Origin: CAXBCP01 sp963974055
GTDB taxonomy: Bacteria > Pseudomonadota > Alphaproteobacteria > MPNO01 > UBA830
Assembly (NCBI GenBank): GCA_963974055.1
Contig: CAXBCP010000020.1
Span: 26,503 to 90,502, forward strand
Length of the DNA stretch: 64,000 nucleotides
Direction: 5' to 3'
Positions 44,674 to 53,980 of this stretch are shown here, piece by piece (position 1 is the stretch's first letter; each line of letters opens with the position of its first letter). A program made the position numbers and the translations under genes. The notes under the pieces were generated by a model, which searched no databases, was not told the DNA's origin, and saw only the letters and a list, made by a program, of their open reading frames with translations.

Positions 44674-45831
44674 TCAACTCGCCAGAACGGCGGAGAGAAC
44701 GCCCGCAATCCGATCTATATCGGACGGAGTGACCCCTTCATGAAACGGCAGGTTCAGCGTTTGCTTTCCGAGATCTTGGCTGACGGGCAATGATCCTGCG
44801 CGTTCGATGTCTCCAAATCCGGGATGCTGTGACAACACCGGCGTCCACCATTGTCGTACCTCTATCCGCTGCTCCGCACAGGCCGCAATTACAAGCGGCA
44901 CCTTCGCCGCCGGCAGTCGCACCGCGAACGCCGCAGATGCCCATGAACCGTCAAATCCCGGCATAAGCCGACACCCCGGAATTTCCGACAATGCGGCGAT
45001 GTAATTACCAGCCAGGGAAACGAGCGATTCACGCCTTTTCGGCCATGCATCCAGGGACGCCAGGCCGACGGCCGCCGCATACTCCGACATCTTCGCGTTT
45101 ACGCCGTCAGGCGTTGCACAAATGCGATCTTCGTTCAGGCCAAAATTAGCCTTCTCCCGCATCCCCTCGATCACCGAGACGTCTGTCGAAACGACGACAG
45201 CGCCCTCACCGACACCAAGGACTTTGGTCGCGTGAAGGCTGACGACGCTCGGTAAGGAAACCGCGCGCAGAGAATCGAAACACCACGCAGCGTCGATAAC
45301 GACTTTGGTTCCTGTTTTGTCGGAAAAACGTTGCCAGGCCGCAGCATCGATACGCGCGCCGAAATACGACACCGGCATCGCCGCATCAAATGCAGAATCA
45401 TCTTCCATTTTATCCGGTGTCAAAGCCCAGGACGCTTCATCGACGTCGACGAAAACCGCGTCATATCCGGCAGTCCTCGGAACAGTCGCGGCTGCGGGAA
45501 AACTGAAAGCGGGCACAGCACACCGCCGTCGGTGCGAACCTGCATCACGGTTTTCCGCACCCGACAACGCCAACTGAAGTCCGACAGTCGCAGATGAAAC
45601 CGTGAGGACTCCGCCCTCCGGAACATCGAAATGTTGAGCCAGTGCCGCCTCTAAACGCCGGGCGAGGGGGCCGAAATTGGAATACCACTGGTTTTTGTCG
45701 ATTTCCCGCAGATAGGGCAGCAGTTTTTCGCCGACCGGCAGGAACGCCCGTCGCAGTGGAAGCCAGCCCTCACGCTGGGAACCGGGCCTGTTTACAGGAC
45801 TGAAAGCAGGTGCGGGAGAATCGGAAATCAA
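44674..45831 (-). CDS. DegT/DnrJ/EryC1/StrS sugar aminotransferase
   Basis: 385 residues. Unlike the homologue at 22846 it keeps the PLP Lys: SLHATKVLGVGEGAVVVS near 205; VVIDAAWCFDSL supplies the Asp that pairs with the pyridine nitrogen. The protein should transfer an amino group to a keto-sugar nucleotide. It is a divergent member: the usual substrate-binding residues near WYSNFGPLARRLEAALA are kept. First gene of the minus-strand block; promoter expected in 45832-46013, shared with the divergent methyltransferase gene. Confidence 0.83.
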   Translation of the reverse strand: MISDSPAPAFSPVNRPGSQREGWLPLRRAFLPVGEKLLPYLREIDKNQWYSNFGPLARRLEAALAQHFDVPEGGVLTVSSATVGLQLALSGAENRDAGSHRRRCAVPAFSFPAAATVPRTAGYDAVFVDVDEASWALTPDKMEDDSAFDAAMPVSYFGARIDAAAWQRFSDKTGTKVVIDAAWCFDSLRAVSLPSVVSLHATKVLGVGEGAVVVSTDVSVIEGMREKANFGLNEDRICATPDGVNAKMSEYAAAVGLASLDAWPKRRESLVSLAGNYIAALSEIPGCRLMPGFDGSWASAAFAVRLPAAKVPLVIAACAEQRIEVRQWWTPVLSQHPGFGDIERAGSLPVSQDLGKQTLNLPFHEGVTPSDIDRIAGVLSAVLAS

Positions 45832-46013
45832 CGAACAGTGCTTTATCTATTTTGACTTTCGCGACTATAAACGTCTGACCTTGTAAAAGGTAGCACCGGA
45901 ACATCCAATGAAGTGCCTGTTCTCTCGGAAAATTATCGGGCTAAATTTGGCACTATCCTCGACGCTGCCCGGTATGAATCTGGCTCTGACACACAGACAC
46001 GAGTGAATGCCCA

Positions 46014-46652
46014 ATGACAGTTCCGGGTGACTACGACCTCAACAGCATCATCGACCACTACGAGGCCTGCCTTGAACGCCATGGAGATACGGCCCAGGGC
46101 ATGGATTGGCCCAATGAAGCCGACCTCCGTCGACGCTACGCGATAATGGCGGAACTGATCTCCGAACGCGCGGACGGGACCGAAATTCTCGACCTGGGCT
46201 GCGGCTCCGGGATGTTTCTCGATTTTCTCCATGCAGAGGCGATCGTTCCTCCCTGCCGGTATCACGGCATCGATTTATCCGAAAAGATGATCGCGGTCGC
46301 AAAAAACAACCGCGCGGCAGCCAGTTTCGAGCAGCGGGACATAATGGCTGCGCCCCGGCCGGCGGGGTCAGCCGATTACGTTGTTATGAACGGCGTGCTG
46401 ACAGAAAAAAGAGACCTGGGTCAGGCACAAATGACGGATTTTGCCCGGGACCTGATTTCCCATGCATTTCAAATAGCGCGAAAAGGTCTTGCGTTCAATG
46501 TCATGAGCAAGAACGTCGACTGGGAACGGGACGATCTGTTTCATTGGGGACTGGACGAAATGTCGGCGTTTCTATGTGCAAAAATTTCGCGCGAGTTCGT
46601 CATTCGCAACGACTACGGTCTCTATGAATATACTGTATATGTGTATCGATGA
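46014..46652 (+). CDS. Class I SAM-dependent methyltransferase
   Basis: 212 residues. SAM site EILDLGCGSGMFLDFLHAE near 57, acidic loop HGIDLSEKMIAVAKN near 82 and a motif-IV-like ADYVVMNGVLTEKRDLG near 120. It resembles the small methyltransferases found in legionaminic/pseudaminic or O-chain loci. Target not predictable. First gene of the plus-strand block 46.0-58.1 kb. Confidence 0.82.
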   Translation: MTVPGDYDLNSIIDHYEACLERHGDTAQGMDWPNEADLRRRYAIMAELISERADGTEILDLGCGSGMFLDFLHAEAIVPPCRYHGIDLSEKMIAVAKNNRAAASFEQRDIMAAPRPAGSADYVVMNGVLTEKRDLGQAQMTDFARDLISHAFQIARKGLAFNVMSKNVDWERDDLFHWGLDEMSAFLCAKISREFVIRNDYGLYEYTVYVYR

Positions 46653-46715
46653 TTTACGCGGATACGACGCTGGCCGAGAGCTGCACTGGTCTGATTTTTT
46701 CCCGGGTTCCCTGTC

Positions 46716-47213
46716 GTGACTGAAGGTTTTTCGGCGCTGTCGCCATCCACAAGGGCCCTTGTCAACGTACCGGTCAAACCCGGCGAAGACGTCAGTGCCG
46801 CCGCCATCATCCATGACAACGCCGGCAATATCCTGCTCCAATTGCGTGAAGACCTTCCCAAGGTTGCGTTTGGTGGGTATTGGGGCCTGTTCGGCGGCCG
46901 CGTGGAAGCCGGGGAAACCCCACTCATCGGCCTGGCGCGCGAACTCCAGGAAGAACTTTCCGCCGAACCGGCTGTGGCACCGGACCTGTTTTCGACGATT
47001 GCCTGGAACGGGGGGGGTATTGGAGACGTCGTCCGGACAAGGCATTATTTCCTCGTGCCAATTAACCCGTTGAGACTCTCGGAGTTCGAACTCGGAGAAG
47101 GCGCCGATATCGCCATTGCGGCCGCGGCGGAAGTCCCGCACACATATAATGTGATGCCGCATGACCATCTTGCACTCAGCATGTTCTGGGGCTCGGCGTA
47201 TTCTTCTCCTTAG
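46716..47213 (+). CDS. NUDIX hydrolase
   Basis: 165 residues with a full Nudix box GGRVEAGETPLIGLARELQEEL (Gx5Ex7REUxEE) at about residues 60-81, which binds metal and cleaves nucleoside-diphosphate linkages. In a sugar locus it may be a GDP-mannose mannosyl hydrolase-like house-cleaning enzyme controlling nucleotide-sugar levels. GTG start at 46716; an upstream hypothetical extension was not supported. Confidence 0.83.
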   Translation: MTEGFSALSPSTRALVNVPVKPGEDVSAAAIIHDNAGNILLQLREDLPKVAFGGYWGLFGGRVEAGETPLIGLARELQEELSAEPAVAPDLFSTIAWNGGGIGDVVRTRHYFLVPINPLRLSEFELGEGADIAIAAAAEVPHTYNVMPHDHLALSMFWGSAYSSP

Positions 47214-47366
47214 ATGGCACATGCGCCCAATCATTTTCGTCGCCGCGTCCGCAGCAACATTGAGCAGCAGTGACACTCAAACGCGTTTCGGTTAGTATCT
47301 ATTGATCGTCGGAATGTTATATCACCGGTTTTCCAGATTATCCCTGTTTGCGCTATCGAGCTTGCA

Positions 47367-47885
47367 TTGCCAGATATATCCGTTGCAAATATTGAACCGG
47401 ATCAGGTTTCGTACGTACGCAAGTTGTACAAAGAACTGGTACATGAATTATATGCGCTCCCCGAAGCTCGGCAGGCCTTTCTAAAGCACTGGACCGAGAA
47501 AGATTTGTCAGAAGCCTGCGGGAAAACCGACAAGGCCATCCTTATCGCATCTACGCCTGAACTCCCTGTGGCAGGACTCTTTTTCGGCGGCGTTCCTGAG
47601 GGCGGCGTGGGCACCGTAATCTGGTTCGGTGTCGATCAAAGATGCCGAGGCCGAAGCGTTGGCCACGTCCTGCTAGATTCTATCGAACAATTTTATTCGG
47701 GATTGGGTGCACACAAAATCAAGTTATTTTGCAACACATCCGAAGCCCGGCAGTTCTATGAAAAATCGGGGTATACCGTCGAGGGTTTCCACCCGGGACA
47801 TTGGTGGCAGATCGATTGCTGGTCGATGGGCAAAGCCATCCCAATGGTGAACGGCGATATCATTCGCCCAGACAATGATCAGTGA
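47367..47885 (+). CDS. GNAT family N-acetyltransferase
   Basis: 172 residues. Acetyl-CoA site VIWFGVDQRCRGRSVGHVLLDSIEQF (near 85-110, with the R/QxxGxG/A-like RCRGRSVG) and the C-terminal NTSEARQFYEKSGYTVEG are typical. TTG start at 47367 has little ribosome-site support, so the start may be wrong by a few codons. The stop overlaps the GTG of the next gene (GTGA). Probably N-acetylates an amino sugar. Confidence 0.78.
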   Translation: MPDISVANIEPDQVSYVRKLYKELVHELYALPEARQAFLKHWTEKDLSEACGKTDKAILIASTPELPVAGLFFGGVPEGGVGTVIWFGVDQRCRGRSVGHVLLDSIEQFYSGLGAHKIKLFCNTSEARQFYEKSGYTVEGFHPGHWWQIDCWSMGKAIPMVNGDIIRPDNDQ

Positions 47886-49018
47886 CCAAACCGAGCATGA
47901 GCACCTCCAGAATTACGAAAGGCATCATTCTCACCATTATTCCCGTATTCGTATTTTTTGCCGTCGGGGAGATCATGGCGAGGATATTGTTCGACCGGGT
48001 CACGCCGCCTGCAGGACGGCAGGTTCTGAGCGCCATGCTTGCGCCACAGTCGAGCGGGAATGAGTGGCTGATTTACCGCTCGCATCCCTACATGCTCTAT
48101 GAACTGACACCGGGGCGCGGAGAGACGAACAAACTTGGATATCGGGGGGACGAAATCACTGCCGCCCAGCCGCCGGACAAACTTCGGATACTGAGTCTCG
48201 GCGGATCGACGACCTGGGGACAGGGCGCCAGCAGCCCGGGGCAGACATGGTCGGCCCAGCTCGAACAAAGTCTTCAGGCGCGCGGTGCCGCCGTCCAGGT
48301 CATTAATGGCGGCCTAAGTGCCGCGACTTCGGCTGAGATCGCCGCCCACGTGATACATCGTCACCTTGCGCTTAAGCCAGACATCGTAATCCTGCATGTC
48401 GGCTGGAACGATGTCACACCATTGATGCTTCCCGATTATGACCCCAGCTATCGGTCGCTGCGAGCATGGAAATCGCCACCGCTTTCAATGCGCCCAGGTG
48501 AATCCCAGTGGCTCAAATCCGCCTTGATCAGGGTGCTTTATACTTGGTGGCTCCGTAACACGAATTTGCTCGAGTTCATCGTGCTTCCGGACGTTTTCTA
48601 TAAAATTTCGGGTAAAGAAGCGAGCGCTCACGTCGCCACTAACGAACCAGTGGGTTTTACGCGAAACCTGGAATCGATCGTTGCCATGTTCAGATCCGCG
48701 AATGCGAAAGTAATCTTCTTTCCAGTTCCGGTGGCAAACCGCGAAATTTTCCAGCGCGTTCCTTCACCGCATGCGCTTCGAACTTGGGATGCACGCGTCG
48801 CCGCCCTGTCCAAAAACCTCAAAGCGATGCATGTGGTCGGCAAAAAACTCGACATTCCGATCTGGGAACTAGACAGAAACGCACTCAACCTTATCCATTT
48901 CACAGATCATGCGCATACCAACGACAAAGGACATGCCGTCAAGGCGGATTTTCTCGTCGCGAAGCTATGCGAACATCTCGCAGAACCCAAGCATCGGGTT
49001 TCCACAACCTGCCGGTAG
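47882..49018 (+). CDS. Membrane-anchored SGNH/GDSL hydrolase-like protein
   Basis: 378 residues. One N-terminal transmembrane helix (GIILTIIPVFVFFAVGEIMARIL, residues 14-36) and a periplasmic SGNH domain: nucleophile Ser in LGGSTTWGQG (block I), oxyanion Gly in NGG near 140, Asn in HVGWNDVT (block III) and FTDHAHTNDKGH (block V Asp/His). These proteins add or remove O-acetyl groups on polysaccharide. GTG start overlaps the acetyltransferase stop by 4 bp. Confidence 0.82.
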   Translation: MTKPSMSTSRITKGIILTIIPVFVFFAVGEIMARILFDRVTPPAGRQVLSAMLAPQSSGNEWLIYRSHPYMLYELTPGRGETNKLGYRGDEITAAQPPDKLRILSLGGSTTWGQGASSPGQTWSAQLEQSLQARGAAVQVINGGLSAATSAEIAAHVIHRHLALKPDIVILHVGWNDVTPLMLPDYDPSYRSLRAWKSPPLSMRPGESQWLKSALIRVLYTWWLRNTNLLEFIVLPDVFYKISGKEASAHVATNEPVGFTRNLESIVAMFRSANAKVIFFPVPVANREIFQRVPSPHALRTWDARVAALSKNLKAMHVVGKKLDIPIWELDRNALNLIHFTDHAHTNDKGHAVKADFLVAKLCEHLAEPKHRVSTTCR

Positions 49019-49179
49019 GGGTTTTCCGGAGGACGAAGTCTATAAACGACTATAGCTTCAACTTACCTGTGCCAAACTTGTTCCGACTGCGGGAACCATG
49101 ATAGTGCAACGGGAGACAGCCCCTAGCAGAAGCGGAAGTGCGATCAATATCGGAAACACAAGTTGGAAAGAATTTCACA

Positions 49180-50112
49180 ATGGCCTGGACGAAACACGGA
49201 CTGATATACGAACCGCGGGAAATCGGAGAAGATATCAAAGGTGGCGGAAGCTACCCCGTGCCCCTGCTTCTTGAGGACCGTATCCGCATTTTCTTCGCAC
49301 CGAGAAATGCCGACAATCAATCCTGCATCGCATATATCGACGTTGCCGGGGACGATCCGACACAAATCATCGACATCTCGGACGGTCCCGTTCTGAACCG
49401 GGGCAAGCTCGGCACATTCGACGATTGCGGCGTTCAGCCAATGCAGGCGCTCCGGCATGGCGAAGAGGTTTGGCTCTTTTATTTGGGGTGGAATCCGGCA
49501 GTCAACATAACCGCACGGAATAACACCGGTCTTGCAATCAGCACTGACGGGGGCAAAACCTTCGAAAGGGCGTTCGAGGGGCCTGTCTTGGATCGGACGA
49601 AACACGAACCCTATTTCGCGTTCACCCCCTGGGTCCTGATCGAGGACGGGCTCTGGCGGATGTGGTACGCGTCAGGCACCGGCTGGTATGACGTCGACGG
49701 CAAGGCAGAGGGGGGCTTCGAGATAAAATACGCACACTCAACCGACGGAATCGAGTGGACCCGCCCCAATCATCGTTGCCTGCCTCCCACGCGTGACGAT
49801 GAGGTGATGTGCAAACCCAACGTGATCAAAAAAGACGGGCGCTACCTGATGTGGTTTTCCTATCGCAGCTATCGGGATTTTCGCGGCGGCGACGGGAGCT
49901 ACCGCATCGGTTACGCGGAATCACCGGACGGGTTGCAGTGGGAACGGATGGACGATAAAGGCGGGCTCGACGTCACACCCGGTGCCTGGGACAGCGACAT
50001 GACCTGTTTCAGCAGCACCCTGGAGGTCGGCGACCGGCTTTATCTGTTCTATAACGGCAACGGTTTTGGTCAGACCGGCTTCGGCTACGCCGAATGGAAC
50101 GACGGCGAATGA
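49180..50112 (+). CDS. Five-bladed beta-propeller glycosidase-like protein (GH43/GH32/GH130-like)
   Basis: 310 residues from the ATG at 49180 (GGAAAG nine bases upstream). Successive blades begin GGGSYPVPLLLEDRIRIFFAP, YFAFTPWVLIEDGLWRMWYASG, MCKPNVIKKDGRYLMWFSYRS and DMTCFSSTLEVGDRLYLFYNGN, with Asp and Glu at blade starts as in glycoside hydrolases and phosphorylases of this fold. No signal peptide is seen, so it acts in the cytosol, perhaps as a transferase or phosphorylase on glycan intermediates. An upstream extension to 49138 has no support. Confidence 0.75.
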   Translation: MAWTKHGLIYEPREIGEDIKGGGSYPVPLLLEDRIRIFFAPRNADNQSCIAYIDVAGDDPTQIIDISDGPVLNRGKLGTFDDCGVQPMQALRHGEEVWLFYLGWNPAVNITARNNTGLAISTDGGKTFERAFEGPVLDRTKHEPYFAFTPWVLIEDGLWRMWYASGTGWYDVDGKAEGGFEIKYAHSTDGIEWTRPNHRCLPPTRDDEVMCKPNVIKKDGRYLMWFSYRSYRDFRGGDGSYRIGYAESPDGLQWERMDDKGGLDVTPGAWDSDMTCFSSTLEVGDRLYLFYNGNGFGQTGFGYAEWNDGE

Positions 50113-50152
50113 TTATCGGGCGTCAGAGACTTCTTCCTCCCCGGGACTGCCC

Positions 50153-51790
50153 GTGACGACCGTACAAGCTGGAATACGAAACTTTGGGAAACGGGTAGCC
50201 GGTGGGCTCCGCCGGCGACTGCTCAGCCGCCTGGGGGAAGTTCCCCTGTCTCCCCGGGACCGCTCGATTGTTGAAGCCCTGGGGAAATCGGGATTACCTT
50301 CGGTGCTGGGGGTTTCAGAGAACGACTACCGGTTCCTGAGGGAAAAAGTCCACCTAACCGACGAAGATATTGCGGGATATTTTATAAACGGCTTGCTTCA
50401 CGGCGGGACATTTTTCCACTTTTACCCCCAAATTGCCGCACAACTCCTCAACAGCGGGTATCCGCGAGAAGCCGTTAGATATTATGAAAAATTTTTGGGC
50501 ACCGTCGATGATATCGAAGTCCACTTTCAGTATCTCAACGCCTGCCTGTTAGATCCCGATTCCACGAACGAATCCTTGCTGGAAATGGCCAAGGGTTTTG
50601 CACGGCTATATGGCGTACCCGAAGAACTGCCGGCGGCACCACAAAATGATCCCGATCCCGACCGTCTCCTGAAGATCGGGTTTATCTGCGGTTTTTTTGA
50701 CAGCTCGGTGATGAAAGACGGCATTTTGCCAACAATAAAAGGGCGCGACCCCGCAGCATGTAAAACCTACTGTTATTCGGACGGTCCCATTCCGCAGGAT
50801 TTTGTCGATGCGCCGGATCACTGGCGGGAGACAGGCAGTCTTTCCGATATGGAACTCTTCAATCTTATTCGGCGCGACGGCATAGATATTCTCCGCGACC
50901 TTGACGGTCCGACGGGCCAGAATCGTTTAGAGGTGTTCAGGATGCGGCCGGCTCCTATCGCGATCCATGGAGCGAACTACCGGGGAACGTCGGGTCTTTC
51001 ATGCTACGATTGGGTACTGGCGAGCGAATATTCGCTTCGTCCCGGAGAAGAAGAATTCCTGGTCGAGAACGTCTGCCGTGGCGATCCATTCTACGGCGCA
51101 TCAATCAACGGATTTATCGACTCGGACAGGTTCCCGGCATGCCCTCCGCCACCATGTATTGAACGCAACTATGTGACGTTCGGATATTTCGGCGGCGCCC
51201 ACAAGCTCAATGCCGACATTTTCTGTTTATGGGCGGATATTTTCCGGGCATTGCCCAATGCCCGCCTGGTACTCAAAGCGAGCGGGTATTCGATTCCCCG
51301 GATCAGGACATCGATTCTGACTTTAGCGGCCGATAGCGGCATGGATACGAATAGAATCGACCTGCAGGAACCGTCTGATTTCGATGCCTATATCCGGGAA
51401 TACGCCAAGGTGGATATCATTCTCGATACTCTGCCCCATTCGGGAGGCGCGAATATCGTGGAAGCCCTATGGATGGGCAGGCCAGTGATAAGCATGTACG
51501 GGAACCGCTGGTCGAGCCGGACAGGTGCAGATTATCTTCGGCTGCTGGGACGGGAAGAACTCATCGCGCATAATCCCGCAGAATATGCAGAACTGGCCAT
51601 TAGCCTCGCGACCGACCAGGCAAGGATCGCTGCATTGACGGACTGCCTGCGGACTCAATTCGCCAGCAGTGCGCTCGCAGACGTTGAAAACTATAATAAG
51701 ACCCTGGAAAACGGGTATCGCGAAATGTGGTCGGACTGGTGTCGGCGGCAGGCGCCGGCCCAAAGCATCGACGACGGCCAGACGAGGTAA
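50153..51790 (+). CDS. SPINDLY/OGT-like (GT41-type) glycosyltransferase
   Basis: About 545 residues. The C-terminal catalytic half resembles O-GlcNAc transferase/SPINDLY: RLLKIGFICGFFDSSV, CYDWVLASEYSLRPGEEEFLVENV, VTFGYFGGAHKLNADIF, VDIILDTLPHSGGANIVEALWMGRPVISMYG. The N-terminal half has only one or two TPR-like helix pairs instead of a long TPR array. Start is uncertain: GTG at 50153 is used because a start at 50066 would overlap the propeller gene by 47 bp; no strong ribosome site for either. It could glycosylate a protein or act on the glycan. Confidence 0.75.
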   Translation: MTTVQAGIRNFGKRVAGGLRRRLLSRLGEVPLSPRDRSIVEALGKSGLPSVLGVSENDYRFLREKVHLTDEDIAGYFINGLLHGGTFFHFYPQIAAQLLNSGYPREAVRYYEKFLGTVDDIEVHFQYLNACLLDPDSTNESLLEMAKGFARLYGVPEELPAAPQNDPDPDRLLKIGFICGFFDSSVMKDGILPTIKGRDPAACKTYCYSDGPIPQDFVDAPDHWRETGSLSDMELFNLIRRDGIDILRDLDGPTGQNRLEVFRMRPAPIAIHGANYRGTSGLSCYDWVLASEYSLRPGEEEFLVENVCRGDPFYGASINGFIDSDRFPACPPPPCIERNYVTFGYFGGAHKLNADIFCLWADIFRALPNARLVLKASGYSIPRIRTSILTLAADSGMDTNRIDLQEPSDFDAYIREYAKVDIILDTLPHSGGANIVEALWMGRPVISMYGNRWSSRTGADYLRLLGREELIAHNPAEYAELAISLATDQARIAALTDCLRTQFASSALADVENYNKTLENGYREMWSDWCRRQAPAQSIDDGQTR

Positions 51791-51871
51791 GCGCAGAGTT
51801 TATGACTTACAAAGAAAGCTTAAAAGTGATAGCTCTATACGCACCTCCACTTCACCTGTTAACAAAGAATC

Positions 51872-53878
51872 ATGACTGACAGAGTTTCAGATTCATCGAG
51901 AATTTCAATTGGTCTGGTCCAGATCAACAACGCCTATTCCGTATCCGGAGAAACCCATTACCTGCCCTACTCAGTGGGACTTCTGCAAGCATACGTAGAA
52001 GCGAATGCAGAGAGTGCCAGCCGTTATGATTTTCTGCCGCTCTCGTTTAAGCGAGAGCCGGTCCATATCTTGGTAAACAAGCTCAAAGATGCAGATATCG
52101 TAGGGTTCAGTCTGTATGCGTGGAACAGCAATTATTCTCTTGAAGTGGCTCGACGTCTGAAAGCCGAAAATCCGGATATCAGAATTATTGTCGGGGGCCC
52201 GCATGTCCCTGACGCTTCCGAAGAATTCCTGCGAACGAATGACTTCGTCGATGTCGCGATTCACAAGGAGGGAGAAAAAACTTTCCTGGAACTCGTCGAA
52301 AGGTTCGGCGATGAGGATTGGTGCGATATTTCAGGCGCTTCGCATATCGGACCGGATGGAAAATACCGGATCGGCGTGATGCGGCCAAGGTTCCGCGAGA
52401 TAGACGAAATTCCATCACCGTATCTGTCCGGCGTATTCGACGGATTAATAGAAACCTATCCCCAAGTGAAGTGGGCCGTCCTGTGGGAGACCAACCGGGG
52501 CTGCCCTTTCCAATGCACGTTCTGCGATTGGGGATCGAATACGGCCGCGAAGCTTACCCGCTTTGATATCGACAGGCTGCGCGCAGAAATGGACTGGTTT
52601 CGCATAAATGGCGTCGACTACATATTTTGTTGCGACGCCAATTTCGGCATTCTCAAACGCGATGTCGAAATTGCGGAATATGCGGCATCGGTGAAGAAAC
52701 AGTACGGGAATCCCAAGACACTGTTCGTGCAGGCGACAAAGAATGCGACGGATCGTGCCTACGAGACCCAGAAAATCCTGCACGATTCGGGTCTGGGCAA
52801 GGGAGTGGCGCTGTCTATGCAAAGCATGGATAGCGATACGCTAACGGCGATCAAGCGCGACAATATATCCCTCGATACCTATCTGGAAATGCAGCGACGT
52901 TTCGCGAAACAGCGCGTCGAGACCTATACCGATCTGATCATCGGCTTGCCGGGAGAGACATACGATTCACTCGCGAACGGTGTCGATCTCCTAATTTCGA
53001 CGGGGCAGCACAACAGAATCAATTTTCAGAACCTGGCGATTTTACCCAACGCCGAAATGGGCGACCCTGACTATCAGAAGCGATACGGCATGGAACTGAT
53101 GCGGTCGCAAATCGGCGCGATACATGGCACGGCGTCCGAAATGGACGACGACGTCCTGGAAGAACAGGACCTGGTAATTGCAACCAACACGATGAACCGG
53201 GATGATTGGCGCAAAACCCGGACTTTTTGCTGGATCACCGGATTCTACTATTTCGACAAACTGTGCCAGTTACCGATCCTGGTGACGCATCAGGAAACCG
53301 CGCTATCGTTCAGAGAGATATTTGAAGGTCTTATCAACGTCGACGACAAACGCTTTCCCACCCTGGCGAGGGTTCGCGACTATTTTCTCGAAGAAGCCAG
53401 GCGCATTCAGGCAGGTAGTTCGGTCTACCGATATTCGGAAAGATTTCTGGGCATCAATTGGCATCCGAACGAAATCATGTACATGACTCTTCGGGCCGAT
53501 AACTTGATCGACAGTCTTTATGACGAGGTGCGCGTGCGCCTGCTGGAGTTGGTTTCGGACTCCGGAAACGACGTCATCTCGCCAGAGCTTCTCGATGACG
53601 CAATTCTCGTAAATCGTTCGCTGCTCAAAGCCCCGCACGTCGCGGAAGATGCCGAACTGTCGCTGTCCTATAATGTCTGGGAATTCTATAAGGGAATGCT
53701 TTTTGGCGATGACGTCAAACTCCAGAAAAACCCGAATGTAATGACGATCGACAGGACAAGTGAAACCTGGCCGGATTTCGATACGTGGTGTCGCGAAGTC
53801 GTCTGGTTCGCTTATACCCGGGGCGCCTATTATTACGATTGCGAGATAAAAGAAGCTGCAGTTGAGGCGATTGCATAG
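51872..53878 (+). CDS. B12-binding-domain radical SAM enzyme, copy 2
   Basis: 668 residues, paralogue of the enzyme at 26308 over its whole length. [4Fe-4S] Cys211, 215 and 218 in CPFQCTFCDWG, cobalamin domain in residues 1-~145 (LPYSVGLLQAY, IIVGGPHVP), LIIGLPGETYDSLANG near 362, and the shared C-terminal region ending WCREVVWF. The cores share runs such as LWETNRGCPF, ILPNAEMG and LSMQS, while the substrate-side C-terminal parts differ. Two such enzymes suggest two successive or alternative radical methylations or rearrangements in the same glycan. Confidence 0.85.
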   Translation: MTDRVSDSSRISIGLVQINNAYSVSGETHYLPYSVGLLQAYVEANAESASRYDFLPLSFKREPVHILVNKLKDADIVGFSLYAWNSNYSLEVARRLKAENPDIRIIVGGPHVPDASEEFLRTNDFVDVAIHKEGEKTFLELVERFGDEDWCDISGASHIGPDGKYRIGVMRPRFREIDEIPSPYLSGVFDGLIETYPQVKWAVLWETNRGCPFQCTFCDWGSNTAAKLTRFDIDRLRAEMDWFRINGVDYIFCCDANFGILKRDVEIAEYAASVKKQYGNPKTLFVQATKNATDRAYETQKILHDSGLGKGVALSMQSMDSDTLTAIKRDNISLDTYLEMQRRFAKQRVETYTDLIIGLPGETYDSLANGVDLLISTGQHNRINFQNLAILPNAEMGDPDYQKRYGMELMRSQIGAIHGTASEMDDDVLEEQDLVIATNTMNRDDWRKTRTFCWITGFYYFDKLCQLPILVTHQETALSFREIFEGLINVDDKRFPTLARVRDYFLEEARRIQAGSSVYRYSERFLGINWHPNEIMYMTLRADNLIDSLYDEVRVRLLELVSDSGNDVISPELLDDAILVNRSLLKAPHVAEDAELSLSYNVWEFYKGMLFGDDVKLQKNPNVMTIDRTSETWPDFDTWCREVVWFAYTRGAYYYDCEIKEAAVEAIA

Positions 53879-53980
53879 GATCGGGAACAATCAAATATCT
53901 GATTCTGCAATATGCATTGACCCTAAAAACACATGACCTTAAACCAGTAGCGTCCCCCCGAAATAGGATGCGCGAACAAA

